A DNA stretch of 14,884 nucleotides from Microcaldota archaeon. GTDB taxonomy: Archaea > Micrarchaeota > Micrarchaeia > Micrarchaeales > Micrarchaeaceae. This document shows positions 1-7,620 of the stretch, one piece after another. The stretch spans positions 1 to 14,884 of the forward strand of contig JAJZJI010000024.1 of the NCBI GenBank assembly GCA_021828345.1, in the 5' to 3' direction. The number at the start of each line of letters is the position of its first letter. The first letter of the stretch is position 1. Position numbers and translations under genes: made by a program. The notes under the pieces were generated by a model, which saw only the letters and a list, made by a program, of their open reading frames with translations, had not been told where the DNA came from and did no database searches.

Positions 1-616
1 TAACATCAGATAACATCTCATCATCCTTTGTTGCATCTATTCCACCTAAATATGCCTTATATGCAAGTTCTGCAAAATCTTTAGGTTTTAAGCCTATATT
101 AGGCTTAACCACACCGCAAACCAAAGGTCTATCATAAACATTTAGTATTTTTCTTATTCCACTAAGACCAAATCTTGGACCGCCAAATTCGTGCGTATAG
201 CTTTTTGGGAACTCTATATCTAGCAGTTTTATTGAATTTATACCTGGAGTAAAAAATGCCCCTTCACCACATGCCGCTGTCATTAAATTTGGCAATTTTG
301 TGCCAAAATTTATTGTTGGATGTGCTATTTTTACTATTGCCTTATTATACACTTCACCTTTTGCATGCAATGCAAATAAGCTAGGGGTTTTTGTGGTCCC
401 TATAAGCTTCAACTCTATTACTTTTGCTCCATATTCTAATCTAAAATCCTCATCGTGATCAACGCGTTTCCATAGCGCAGTACTCTGTTCTCTACATAAA
501 TGAGCTGCGGTTTCCTCTATATTAAATGGCGTCTCAAAATAGTATTTAAATACGCAGTATTTTTCCATATCAATATCTATGCTATTTGCAAAAAAGGCCT
601 TATTCTCATCTTTCAT
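1..616 (-). CDS. RuBisCO-like protein (form IV type), N-terminal 205 residues, C-terminus beyond window
   Basis: This is the N-terminal domain and start of the barrel of a RuBisCO large-chain homologue; the gene runs off the left edge. Visible landmarks: CREQSTALWKRV (41-52, around spinach E60/W66), LPNLMTAACGEG (108-119), GVVKPNIGL (168-176) and GGIDATKDDEML (191-202). By alignment K171 matches active-site K175, K197 the carbamylated K201, and D199/E200 the metal ligands D203/E204. Active-site K177 is Asn (N173), T65 is Leu (L48), and N123 appears to be lost in the CGEG segment. From memory, this pattern and wording (KPNIGL, GEG, KDDEML) match the photosynthetic-bacterial form IV proteins such as Chlorobium RLP, so CO2 fixation is unlikely; an enolase or isomerase role in sulfur or methylthio-sugar metabolism is the family's usual suggestion. 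The start at 616 is chosen because FFA...DMEKY matches the family N-terminus and AGAGGT lies 8 nt upstream; ATG 568 is an alternative. It overlaps yjbQ by 11 nt. Confidence 0.88.
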   Translation of the reverse strand, partial: MKDENKAFFANSIDIDMEKYCVFKYYFETPFNIEETAAHLCREQSTALWKRVDHDEDFRLEYGAKVIELKLIGTTKTPSLFALHAKGEVYNKAIVKIAHPTINFGTKLPNLMTAACGEGAFFTPGINSIKLLDIEFPKSYTHEFGGPRFGLSGIRKILNVYDRPLVCGVVKPNIGLKPKDFAELAYKAYLGGIDATKDDEMLSDV

Positions 617-1037
617 TTCCAACAACCTCTATTGTAATTTTACGCTCTGCTCTACTTCCATCTACTTCTATAAAAAATATTTTTTGCCATTTACCAAGCA
701 TTAATTTCCCTTCTTTTATCGGAACGGTCTCAGAAGAATTTAACAGTATGGACTGCAAATGTGAATGCGCATTTCTCCTATTATCAACATTAGTTTTGTT
801 ATGCAGATAATTTCCGGATTCTGGAGCTAGTTTTTCAAAAAATGCCGCTAGATCTGTCATTAAGCTGGATTCAAACTCACTTATGCGTATTGCACCTGTT
901 GTATGCTGACTAAAAATTAAGGCATGGCCAGAAAATACCTTACTATTTTTAACAATAGAGTTAACATTATCGGTTATGTCGATAAATTCTATTGGTTTTG
1001 TTGTCGATACTTTTATTTCATCGAAAAATGTTATCAT
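606..1037 (-). CDS. yjbQ: YjbQ / UPF0047 family protein
   Basis: A complete 143-residue protein of the UPF0047 (YjbQ) family, close to the usual length of about 140. Conserved elements in order are FSQHTTGAI (42-50, with H45), the NYLHN segment (H79), the NAHSHL motif (89-94, with H91 and H93), P106 in the VPIKEGKL strand, GKWQKIFF (115-122) and VDGSR (125-129). The clustered histidines are the family's presumed metal or phosphate site. Bacterial and archaeal members have been reported to have weak thiamine-phosphate synthase activity, but the physiological role is unsettled. The gene is divergent from ftsZ, and its 3' end overlaps the start of the RuBisCO-like gene by 11 nt, so the two are probably co-transcribed and translationally coupled. 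The ATG at 1037 has a TATA-like box about 34 nt upstream, fitting a very short leader. The family call is firm; the function is not. Confidence 0.93.
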   Translation of the reverse strand: MITFFDEIKVSTTKPIEFIDITDNVNSIVKNSKVFSGHALIFSQHTTGAIRISEFESSLMTDLAAFFEKLAPESGNYLHNKTNVDNRRNAHSHLQSILLNSSETVPIKEGKLMLGKWQKIFFIEVDGSRAERKITIEVVGNER

Positions 1038-1162
1038 TAAAACACAAATAACACTAAATTGAAAGATTTATATAATAATCATTTTATTATGTGATTTTAA
1101 TAGTATATCAAATATATAGTAAGATATTTATGATATAACAGCATATTCTAATTGGTGACGTT
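1038..1162. promoter_or_regulatory. Divergent promoter region between yjbQ and ftsZ
   Basis: 125 bases, very AT-rich. TTTATATAA at 1067-1075 reads as a TATA box on both strands. On the minus strand its centre is about 34 nt before the yjbQ ATG, giving a leader of a few nucleotides. For ftsZ, either this box (leader about 65 nt) or the weaker AAATATATAG at 1110-1119 could serve. GGTGA at 1154-1158 is a Shine-Dalgarno site 4 nt before the ftsZ ATG and fixes that start. Transcription starts are inferred from spacing only. Confidence 0.45.
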
Positions 1163-2221
1163 ATGGATCTGGTTGATGAAGCTCTGGAGTATAATAGTCA
1201 GAATGCTAATTATGACAGTGATTTATTTAAACCTAGAATAAGTGTTTTTGGCGTTGGAGGAGGCGGCAGCAATACAGTTAATAGGATAGCTAAAATAGGT
1301 GTTAGAGGAGCAAATCTAGTAGCACTTAATACAGATAATAAGCATCTTAAAACGCTTGATACTTCAATAAAGCGCATATTGATAGGTGCGCAATTAACAC
1401 GCGGACTTGGTGCCGGTGGATTTCCAGAGATTGGAGCAAAATGCGCTCAGTATTCAAAAATTGATATTGAAAATGAGATTAAAGATTCAAATCTTGTTTT
1501 TATAGCAGCAGGAATGGGTGGAGGAACAGGTAGTGGAGCAGCACCAGTAGTTGCAGAAATAGCAAAGGAACTTGGAGCTGTTGTTGTTAGCATTGTAACC
1601 TTTCCATTTGCACTTGAGAGAATACGTATAGAAACGGCAAAAAAAGCGATAAATGAATTGAAAAAGAACTCTGACACACTTATAATAATAGATAACCAAA
1701 GGCTTGTAACAATGTATCCAAATTTGCAGCTCGATCAGGCATTTAAGGTTGCTGATGAGGTCACATCACATGCTGTAATAGGCATATCTGAGACTATAGC
1801 CACTCCAAGCCTAATAAATTTGGATTTTGCTGATTTTAGATCGATAATGAAAAATTCTGGACTAGCAATGATAAGCGTCGGAGAGGGCAGCGGCCAAAAC
1901 AAGGTTGAGGATGTAATCAAAAGTACATTAAATAATAAATTGCTTGATGTTGATTATGAAGGAGTTAAGGGTATACTTTTAAATGTGATTGGAGGAGAGG
2001 ATCTTACATTAGGAGAGGCAAATGAAATAGCAACCGGTATCACTGCAAGTGCATCTCCTAACGCAGAGGTTATATGGGGAGCACGCATTGATCCAAGATA
2101 TAACAGAAAGGTTGAAGTCGTTGCAATATTTACAGGAGTAAAGAGCCCTTCAATACTTGGTATATCTGATAATGAAAATCAGAAGAGCAATTCAGATAGA
2201 TTCGGATTTGGAGGTATATAG
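1163..2221 (+). CDS. ftsZ: Cell division protein FtsZ
   Basis: A complete 352-residue tubulin-family GTPase that polymerises into the division ring at mid-cell. Motifs in order: GVGGGGSN (30-37, nucleotide-binding loop T1), [12 protein letters not shown] (117-128, the tubulin signature loop; Ser replaces the commoner Thr in GTGTGAAP), [10 protein letters not shown] (150-159) and NLDFAD (219-224), whose D221 and D224 are the T7-loop residues that complete GTP hydrolysis in the neighbouring subunit. An N-terminal extension of about 23 residues precedes the first strand, as in archaeal FtsZ. The C-terminal linker is short and polar and ends in RFGFGGI, probably the short peptide that binds membrane-anchoring partners such as SepF. 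The start is set by GGTGA 4 nt upstream. It is monocistronic here, convergent with rad50. Many archaea have two FtsZ paralogues; which one this is cannot be decided from one copy. Confidence 0.97.
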   Translation: MDLVDEALEYNSQNANYDSDLFKPRISVFGVGGGGSNTVNRIAKIGVRGANLVALNTDNKHLKTLDTSIKRILIGAQLTRGLGAGGFPEIGAKCAQYSKIDIENEIKDSNLVFIAAGMGGGTGSGAAPVVAEIAKELGAVVVSIVTFPFALERIRIETAKKAINELKKNSDTLIIIDNQRLVTMYPNLQLDQAFKVADEVTSHAVIGISETIATPSLINLDFADFRSIMKNSGLAMISVGEGSGQNKVEDVIKSTLNNKLLDVDYEGVKGILLNVIGGEDLTLGEANEIATGITASASPNAEVIWGARIDPRYNRKVEVVAIFTGVKSPSILGISDNENQKSNSDRFGFGGI

Positions 2222-2273
2222 CATAATATTATATAAGTAAAAATAGTATTTGCTTTAATTTAAGTAAAATTTT
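2222..2273. terminator. Convergent intergenic region with T tracts (ftsZ / rad50 ends)
   Basis: The 52 bases between the converging stop codons contain T-rich tracts on both strands: six consecutive T at 2270-2275 downstream of ftsZ, and on the minus strand TATTTTTACTT beyond rad50. Archaeal RNA polymerase terminates at such T runs without needing a hairpin, and I see no convincing hairpin here. The assignment is by composition and position only. Confidence 0.3.
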
Positions 2274-4577
2274 TTATATAGTAGATACCTCTGTTGGACC
2301 ATTTGATGCTTTATTTCTATCTAATTGATATATAGCTGCGCCCCCAATTTGGCGCATTGCTTCATCATGCGTTATGACAAATATCTGATCAACTATTTTT
2401 GGCAGATTATTTCCAAATACATTAACTATCTTTTCTATACCATTTGAATCTATATTATGCGTAGGTTCATCAAGTATTATCCATTTAAGATTTGGCACTA
2501 TTACCATGGAGAGCGCAATACGCATTGTAAGACATGATAAACTCCTTTCACCGCCGCTTGCTATTGAATCAATAGATGTCCACACATCATTGCTTCCATC
2601 CACCATATTTGTTTCTAAAGAATAATCATCGGATTTGGCATAAAGCCTTAGACCTTTATAATCAGAATAAGGATATAACTGAGGCCATAATGAGTACATT
2701 ATGTTATTTACGGCGCTTACCAGATTATTTCTCAGTGATGCTTCAGTCTCAATAAGAGCCTGCTTGAATCGATTCATATTATTTAATATACTCTGGCGCG
2801 ACTCTATCCTGGATGATATCTCCTTTATTCTTTGGTATTCTAAATTCTTCTCTTTTAATTGAGACGCTATATTTTTTATATAAGTAACATTGCTATTTAT
2901 TTTTGAATTTATCTCAGCAAGTATTGAACTGTTTTTTGTTATATCCTCTTGATTTAAGTATATTGATTTTTCATCAACCACAATCAATTTGAAATCGGTC
3001 TCTTTTTTTAATAGTAATTTTTTATATTCTTCTAATTTTTCATTATGTGCATTGGCTCTATCGATTTTTTCAATTATTGATTTTAATTCCTCCTTTTTTG
3101 CACGCAGCGTCTTTAAAGCGTTCTCTGTTTTACTTATTTTTTCTAAAATCTCCTTATTATTAAGAGTCAATTGTGGTTTTTTCTCTTCTAGTGCAGCTAA
3201 TTTTATTCCTATTCCTTCATACTCTTTAATTCTATCTATTACTTTTCGAATCTGCTCTATATCTATACGCATCTTTAATATCATCTGATCCGAGAGCAAA
3301 ATTTCTTTTTCAAAACTAGTTATCTGCATACTTAATTGATCTTTTAATGTATGCCTCATTGCAATTATAGCATCGCGAGCTTTCTGATCCAGCGCCTGTT
3401 CGCATAATGGACAATTACCCGTATGTTTTTCTATTTCAATAAGCCATTTTTCAGTCTCTTTTTTTTCATTACGTTTTGATATCAAATCAGCTTTTTTTAG
3501 ACTATGCGCCTCTTCTAAAGATTTAAGCTCATTCTCCAAAGATTTAAGATCTTTATTTGCAATGCTTGCCTTGAGAGCTTCAGATTTTTTAATATCATCA
3601 GATAAATGCCGCATATCAGATTCGAGCGTAGATATCTCTTTTGTCAGATTTCTTTCAATCTCTCTTAATTTAATTATGTTCGATTCTTCATTTTTCTCCG
3701 TCTCTTCAATTATCTTTAAACTGTCTTTTATTTCAGTGGCATTTAAACCTTTAATATCAATTTTTTTTAGTTCTTCTTCAATTGAATTCACTCTAGTCTT
3801 TATAGTGATAATCTCGCGATCCATACTTTTTTTTCTTTCATTGTCATCTTTTAATTTTTGTAATTTTTGTTGAAGTGATTTTATAGCGTCTTCAATTTTT
3901 TCTTTATTTTCAAATAATTCTGATTGATTTTTAGAATATGTAAGTTGTTCTGCTTCTAAATTTGATATTTGAATCTTTAACGCATTTATATCAATCTTTG
4001 CAATTACCTGTTCCTCTGCAGATATAAGTGAACGCGTATTATTTATAAATGAGGTTGCATTCTCTTCAGCTATAGAAAAATTATCAAGACCAAGCATCTG
4101 ATCTATACTTCTTTTTCGTTCACTTTTTGGCAGATCCAAAAAATATTCCAATTGATTTTGGTGCGCATAAACTGCTCTTGAAAATGTATCATAATCCAAT
4201 TTTAGTAATTGTTCTATCACTTCCGTTACGCGCTCTGGTTGTGTTTGTAAATATGTGCCATTCTTTTCTATTCGTGCCTCGCTAGATGCATTCATATTCA
4301 ATTTTCTTGTAACCAAATAGGTATTTCCATCGATCTCAAATGTTAATCTAACTTCAGAAAATTCAGCAAGTGATGGCCTATTCATTATTATATTATTTGT
4401 GGATATACGCTTTTGATTTAACAGAGGAAACGTGCCAAATAGGGCGTAGGAGATAGCATCCATTACAGAACTCTTTCCGGCGCCCATTATACCTATTAAC
4501 ACATTCACGCCTTTTTGAAAGTCCATATGGCTATGCCTATGCGTCTTCCAATTTATGAGATCTATTGACTTTATCAC
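2274..4577 (-). CDS. rad50: DNA double-strand break repair ATPase Rad50
   Basis: An SMC-like ATPase that partners Mre11 in processing DNA ends. The N-terminal ATPase half has Walker A GIMGAGKSS (residues 29-37), where Met replaces the usual Asn of GxNGxGKS. A long charged coiled coil (roughly 150-640) is broken at its apex by the zinc hook CPLC (C389, C392), which dimerises the arms through zinc. The C-terminal half has signature ASGGERSL (serine about 674), Walker B WIILDEPTHNID (D703, E704) and the ITHDE switch histidine. At 767 residues it is shorter than many archaeal Rad50 proteins (850-900), mainly through a shorter coil. The TTG at 4580 has its ribosome site too close; GGTGG at 4582-4586 sits 4 nt before GTG 4577, so GTG is preferred. 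mre11, herA and nurA, often adjacent in archaea, are absent here; instead aEF-1beta lies 54 nt upstream. The SbcC name would be equivalent. Confidence 0.95.
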   Translation of the reverse strand: MIKSIDLINWKTHRHSHMDFQKGVNVLIGIMGAGKSSVMDAISYALFGTFPLLNQKRISTNNIIMNRPSLAEFSEVRLTFEIDGNTYLVTRKLNMNASSEARIEKNGTYLQTQPERVTEVIEQLLKLDYDTFSRAVYAHQNQLEYFLDLPKSERKRSIDQMLGLDNFSIAEENATSFINNTRSLISAEEQVIAKIDINALKIQISNLEAEQLTYSKNQSELFENKEKIEDAIKSLQQKLQKLKDDNERKKSMDREIITIKTRVNSIEEELKKIDIKGLNATEIKDSLKIIEETEKNEESNIIKLREIERNLTKEISTLESDMRHLSDDIKKSEALKASIANKDLKSLENELKSLEEAHSLKKADLISKRNEKKETEKWLIEIEKHTGNCPLCEQALDQKARDAIIAMRHTLKDQLSMQITSFEKEILLSDQMILKMRIDIEQIRKVIDRIKEYEGIGIKLAALEEKKPQLTLNNKEILEKISKTENALKTLRAKKEELKSIIEKIDRANAHNEKLEEYKKLLLKKETDFKLIVVDEKSIYLNQEDITKNSSILAEINSKINSNVTYIKNIASQLKEKNLEYQRIKEISSRIESRQSILNNMNRFKQALIETEASLRNNLVSAVNNIMYSLWPQLYPYSDYKGLRLYAKSDDYSLETNMVDGSNDVWTSIDSIASGGERSLSCLTMRIALSMVIVPNLKWIILDEPTHNIDSNGIEKIVNVFGNNLPKIVDQIFVITHDEAMRQIGGAAIYQLDRNKASNGPTEVSTI

Positions 4578-4630
4578 CAACCCACCACATAAAAAGAGTG
4601 TTGGGAAGCAAATAGCAAATTAGATAAAAA

Positions 4631-4876
4631 TTATATGAGCGTTTCCTGCTCTACTTCAACTTCGCTGACGCCCTTTATCTTTTTCAGCGAATCCTCAAGT
4701 GTTGAAGAACGCATTTGAGTGTCATCAAAAATAAACATAGCACGAACTACCTTTATTCCAAACGCCAAATCCTCCGTTTTCAAATCTTTGGGATTCATAA
4801 CTCTTATACTATCAGATACCGCTTCCAACGAACTCTCATCAGGATATATCTTAAATATAACACTAACTTTTGACAT
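4631..4876 (-). CDS. ef1b: Translation elongation factor aEF-1beta
   Basis: An 81-residue guanine-nucleotide exchange factor for aEF-1alpha, a single ferredoxin-like domain matching the C-terminal catalytic domain of eukaryotic eEF1Bbeta. Typical features are the N-terminal strand VSVIFKIYPD (4-13), the central DLAFGIKVVRAMFIFDD (36-52), where the AFGIK segment corresponds to the conserved exchange-factor strand, and the C-terminal KKIKGVSEVEVE helix-strand. Its length is slightly below the usual 88-90. Its ATG overlaps the stop of the upstream zinc-ribbon gene by one base (TAATG), so translation is coupled; the zinc-ribbon/aEF-1beta pair is a recurring archaeal arrangement. Rad50 follows 54 nt downstream and could be read through from the same transcript. 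Confidence 0.93.
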   Translation of the reverse strand: MSKVSVIFKIYPDESSLEAVSDSIRVMNPKDLKTEDLAFGIKVVRAMFIFDDTQMRSSTLEDSLKKIKGVSEVEVEQETLI

Positions 4877-5046
4877 TATGGTCCCTCAAAACTGCATTCT
4901 TTGCATTTATATATATTAGATATCTCTCTGCAATGCTTGCACCTTATTATGGTGCTCTTTCCGCATTTTGGACATTTAAACTCAGTGTAGCTATCAGATA
5001 GCCTGCCGCATGAAACGCATACCTTTCCAGGAATAACTTCTACCAT
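4876..5046 (-). CDS. Small zinc-ribbon protein (HVO_2753-like), aEF-1beta partner gene
   Basis: A complete 56-residue protein with four C-x2-C knuckles at C10/C13, C25/C28, C36/C39 and C48/C51, enough for two zinc ions. It ends in CSFEGP, like the short archaeal zinc-ribbon proteins of the HVO_2753 type (C-terminal CGFQGP-like). These sit directly before aEF-1beta in many archaea and are annotated as RNA-binding or translation-associated; the biochemical role is not established beyond zinc binding. The ATG at 5046 is preceded by GGTG at 5054-5057 (7 nt spacing), which overlaps the stop codon of the upstream protease gene. Its TAA overlaps the aEF-1beta ATG by one base. Both junctions argue for one operon. 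Confidence 0.88.
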   Translation of the reverse strand: MVEVIPGKVCVSCGRLSDSYTEFKCPKCGKSTIIRCKHCREISNIYKCKECSFEGP

Positions 5047-5056
5047 ACTATAACAC

Positions 5057-6958
5057 CTATCTTTTAATTTTTTTAGTAATTCTTTGCTCTTTCTTAGTTC
5101 GCCTTAAAAGCGATATCAAAAGAACTAAAACTATTACCTCTATGATAATGCTAATTATCATCAGAATAAATATAATAAATAGTATGTTTATAAAGAGCGA
5201 ATAATCTATATTTGTGTTTTTGGTGCTAGGTTGCATCGGAACAAAATTATTTGATATTACTTGCATTGAATTACTCATCTGGAGTGATAATAGTGCGGTA
5301 GAATAAGCCTGAGATGCATACTCTCCCTTTAATCCGCTAGAATTGGATAACTCCGATTGACGCAAATAGAATTGCGACTCATCAGCAAACTGTGTAGCCC
5401 ATACGCCAAACGTAGCATTTTTAGATATAAACTCCGCTCTTGAAATTTGATATGTGGTAGTGTTAGATACACTAAGTGTAGCGCTATATAAGGCAGGTAC
5501 ATAATTTGCATCTACTAACACGGTTGCATAACTATTATTCAAATACGCTTGTATCGCAGTGTTAAGATACAAACAGCCATTTCCAGGCATTATACAAATA
5601 TATTTGTTATTTTTATATGCTACTATGGGATTTGTTGTTGAATTGGATTTTAAATAATTAAAATTAGACGCATTTATTATACTTGCATATGCCAGTTCTT
5701 TTATCTTTGATGATACATTTACCGGACTACCACCCATACCACTCGAAAGATTATACATAAATGAAGCAGAATTACACCAGGCTTTAGCCTCAGCAGCATT
5801 CATCAACGCGTATAATACAGTATCCGTATCAGAATTTGTAGCATTATACGCGGAGATATCAGAATTTATCATATAGCTACCCCATAATGCCCTCAAATTT
5901 CCTCCTATTACATACTCATAATTGCTATTGGTCATCTGTGGAGCGCTTAATGTAGCGCAATAATTTGATATATTCTGCATCTTAGCAAGAGCACCATATC
6001 GCGAAGTTGCGCTGTTTTGGAAGACATACCCATCCATATATTGCAAAAATGCAAGATCCGCTGCAAGATAATTATATCCTTTTTTTGATATAATCTTACT
6101 CTGATTTAGATTTTCTTCCATTGATGATGAGATATTTCTAAAATAGTTTATATTTGAAATATTAATTGTTTGATTTTCAACCATCCCTAATGTGAAATTA
6201 GCTAATTGTTCGATAGCGAATGAGCTGCAATTATTGCTACAGGAAATATTGGCATTTGACAGATTAGTCAGATTATAATATGTAAATGGGTTATATACCG
6301 TCTTATGCGCTATTATCGTCGGCTCATTATAATTAAAGATAAAATTTGCAGCCTGTGATAGATTTGAAACCTGATCTAGCGGAACTCCAAATTTTTGCTG
6401 AGTTATGTAGTATAGCATGTTTTCAAACGACCCATTCTGTGCATATGGAACTATAGCATATGTTATGCCATTTAATGCAGCCGCATTAATTTTATCATAA
6501 ACACCACCTATCTCACCAACAGTACCGTTATAGGATATTGTTCCAGTAACTGTGACGTTATTTGGTATAGGCTTATGGGTATATGCGGATATAACAAGGA
6601 GCGCCATCGCAGTCCCTGCACTTGGACCAGAAACATTAGTGACATTGTATATATGGTAGTTAAAATTATAATTATTCATATCTATTTTAAGATATTTTGA
6701 TGCAGCAGCAACAGCAGTATTTGCTGAAAATATTGTTGAATTTCCTGTGACATTTGGCCCACTTACCATAATGCTGCCATTACCTTTTGTTATATTCAAA
6801 CTTATTATCGTGAGTGTACCCTTATTGTATTGAAGTATTACAGCGGGGGCATGAATCTGTGCATTGCCAATAGACACATTTTGAGCTTGCGCCAGCATAA
6901 TTGAGGGCATCAAAATAACAGCAAATAACAGGGGGTATAACAAGTAATAGAAACGCAC
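5057..6958 (-). CDS. Exported, membrane-anchored Lon-type (S16) serine protease, archaeal
   Basis: 633 residues. An N-terminal signal sequence (hydrophobic 5-22, then AQAQ) is followed by a Lon-type proteolytic domain at about 60-190: GPSAGTAMALL carries the nucleophile S113 and GGVYDKINAA the general base K156. Their 43-residue spacing equals that of E. coli Lon S679/K722. No AAA+ ATPase is present. A long middle region (about 220-580), rich in Asn, Ser, Thr and Tyr with many N-x-S/T sequons, fits a glycosylated exterior domain. The C-terminus has a hydrophobic stretch (590-618) and a basic tail (RRTKKEQRITKKIKR), placing the protease outside and the tail inside. This matches the ATP-independent archaeal family COG1750. 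Substrates are unknown. The GTG start at 6958 is needed to include the signal peptide; a TATA-like TTTTTATACT (6986-6995, minus) lies about 33 nt upstream. It heads a run with the zinc-ribbon, aEF-1beta and rad50 genes. Confidence 0.87.
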   Translation of the reverse strand: MRFYYLLYPLLFAVILMPSIMLAQAQNVSIGNAQIHAPAVILQYNKGTLTIISLNITKGNGSIMVSGPNVTGNSTIFSANTAVAAASKYLKIDMNNYNFNYHIYNVTNVSGPSAGTAMALLVISAYTHKPIPNNVTVTGTISYNGTVGEIGGVYDKINAAALNGITYAIVPYAQNGSFENMLYYITQQKFGVPLDQVSNLSQAANFIFNYNEPTIIAHKTVYNPFTYYNLTNLSNANISCSNNCSSFAIEQLANFTLGMVENQTINISNINYFRNISSSMEENLNQSKIISKKGYNYLAADLAFLQYMDGYVFQNSATSRYGALAKMQNISNYCATLSAPQMTNSNYEYVIGGNLRALWGSYMINSDISAYNATNSDTDTVLYALMNAAEAKAWCNSASFMYNLSSGMGGSPVNVSSKIKELAYASIINASNFNYLKSNSTTNPIVAYKNNKYICIMPGNGCLYLNTAIQAYLNNSYATVLVDANYVPALYSATLSVSNTTTYQISRAEFISKNATFGVWATQFADESQFYLRQSELSNSSGLKGEYASQAYSTALLSLQMSNSMQVISNNFVPMQPSTKNTNIDYSLFINILFIIFILMIISIIIEVIVLVLLISLLRRTKKEQRITKKIKR

Positions 6959-7120
6959 ATTATCACATTATCTATTAATAGAAAAAGTATAAAAAGAGTT
7001 TGCAGGTTTTCTATTTTTAATATAACACAATGATTAAAACACACTATTCAATTCTTTTGCTAGATATGAGGTTTTAGAAATTTATTTATATCTTATAGTT
7101 ATAAAGCCATATTTGATTAT
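6959..7120. promoter_or_regulatory. Divergent promoter region (S16 protease / deoxyribosyltransferase-like gene)
   Basis: 162 bases with no coding capacity that I can support. On the minus strand TTTTTATACT (6986-6995) is placed about 33 nt before the protease GTG. On the plus strand TTTATATC (7085-7092) is placed about 33 nt before the ATG at 7121. Both predict leaders of under about 10 nt, as is common in archaea. No clear Shine-Dalgarno precedes 7121. The middle of the region shows nothing recognisable. Confidence 0.45.
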
Positions 7121-7609
7121 ATGGGTTCATTAATTAAAAATGTGTTTAATAATTATACAGAAAATGCAAACACATTAGAAGAAGTTAAATTAGGCATATT
7201 TAGGGCGCTTGATAGAATAGACTGTATAGAATCAAAACCAACTAGAAAGCGCGGCTATGTGTCTGGCATACTCACAACTGATGGCAAGGACATGATAGAG
7301 ACGAACTTTGAAAGGCTTGCGCGTTATACCGCATTTATAAGAGAATCAAATGATTTTACCATTTTCTCCTTAACAGATATCTTTAACAAAAAGTTAATTT
7401 CAAGATTTATTTGGGTACCACAAGAGGAATGGCGCGCTTTTTGGAGAAATGTAATAGAAAATGGATATATAACTGACATATTTATGACCCCTAGATGGAG
7501 AGAGTCTACAGGAGCAATTGATGAGCATACTGTTGCACATAAAATAAAATTGAAAATTCATAACATGGAGGACTCTGAGCATTTACTTGATCTGCTTAGA
7601 AAATGTTGA
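7121..7609 (+). CDS. Nucleoside 2-deoxyribosyltransferase-like / DUF4406-like protein
   Basis: A complete 162-residue soluble protein. The core resembles the nucleoside 2-deoxyribosyltransferase superfamily: a first strand and loop GYVSGILTT (about 45-53; compare YxSGPxT), ENF-like TNFERLARY, FSLTDIF after the second strand, then FMTPRWRESTGAIDEHTVA (121-139), comparable to the TPGWxxSxGxxxEhxxA segment in which the Glu acts on the nucleoside (here E134). The first 40 residues are helical and not assigned. These enzymes cleave or exchange N-glycosidic bonds of nucleosides or nucleotides, but several relatives (DUF4406) have no known activity. The family match is from motif memory only. It stands alone on the plus strand with its own TATA box, convergent with rtcB (11 nt between stops). 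Confidence 0.5.
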   Translation: MGSLIKNVFNNYTENANTLEEVKLGIFRALDRIDCIESKPTRKRGYVSGILTTDGKDMIETNFERLARYTAFIRESNDFTIFSLTDIFNKKLISRFIWVPQEEWRAFWRNVIENGYITDIFMTPRWRESTGAIDEHTVAHKIKLKIHNMEDSEHLLDLLRKC

Positions 7610-7620
7610 TACTTAATATA

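Noticed and set aside
586..810. 74-codon open frame on the plus strand
   Set aside because: It is antisense to yjbQ and the start of the RuBisCO-like gene, with no ribosome site and no recognisable motif.
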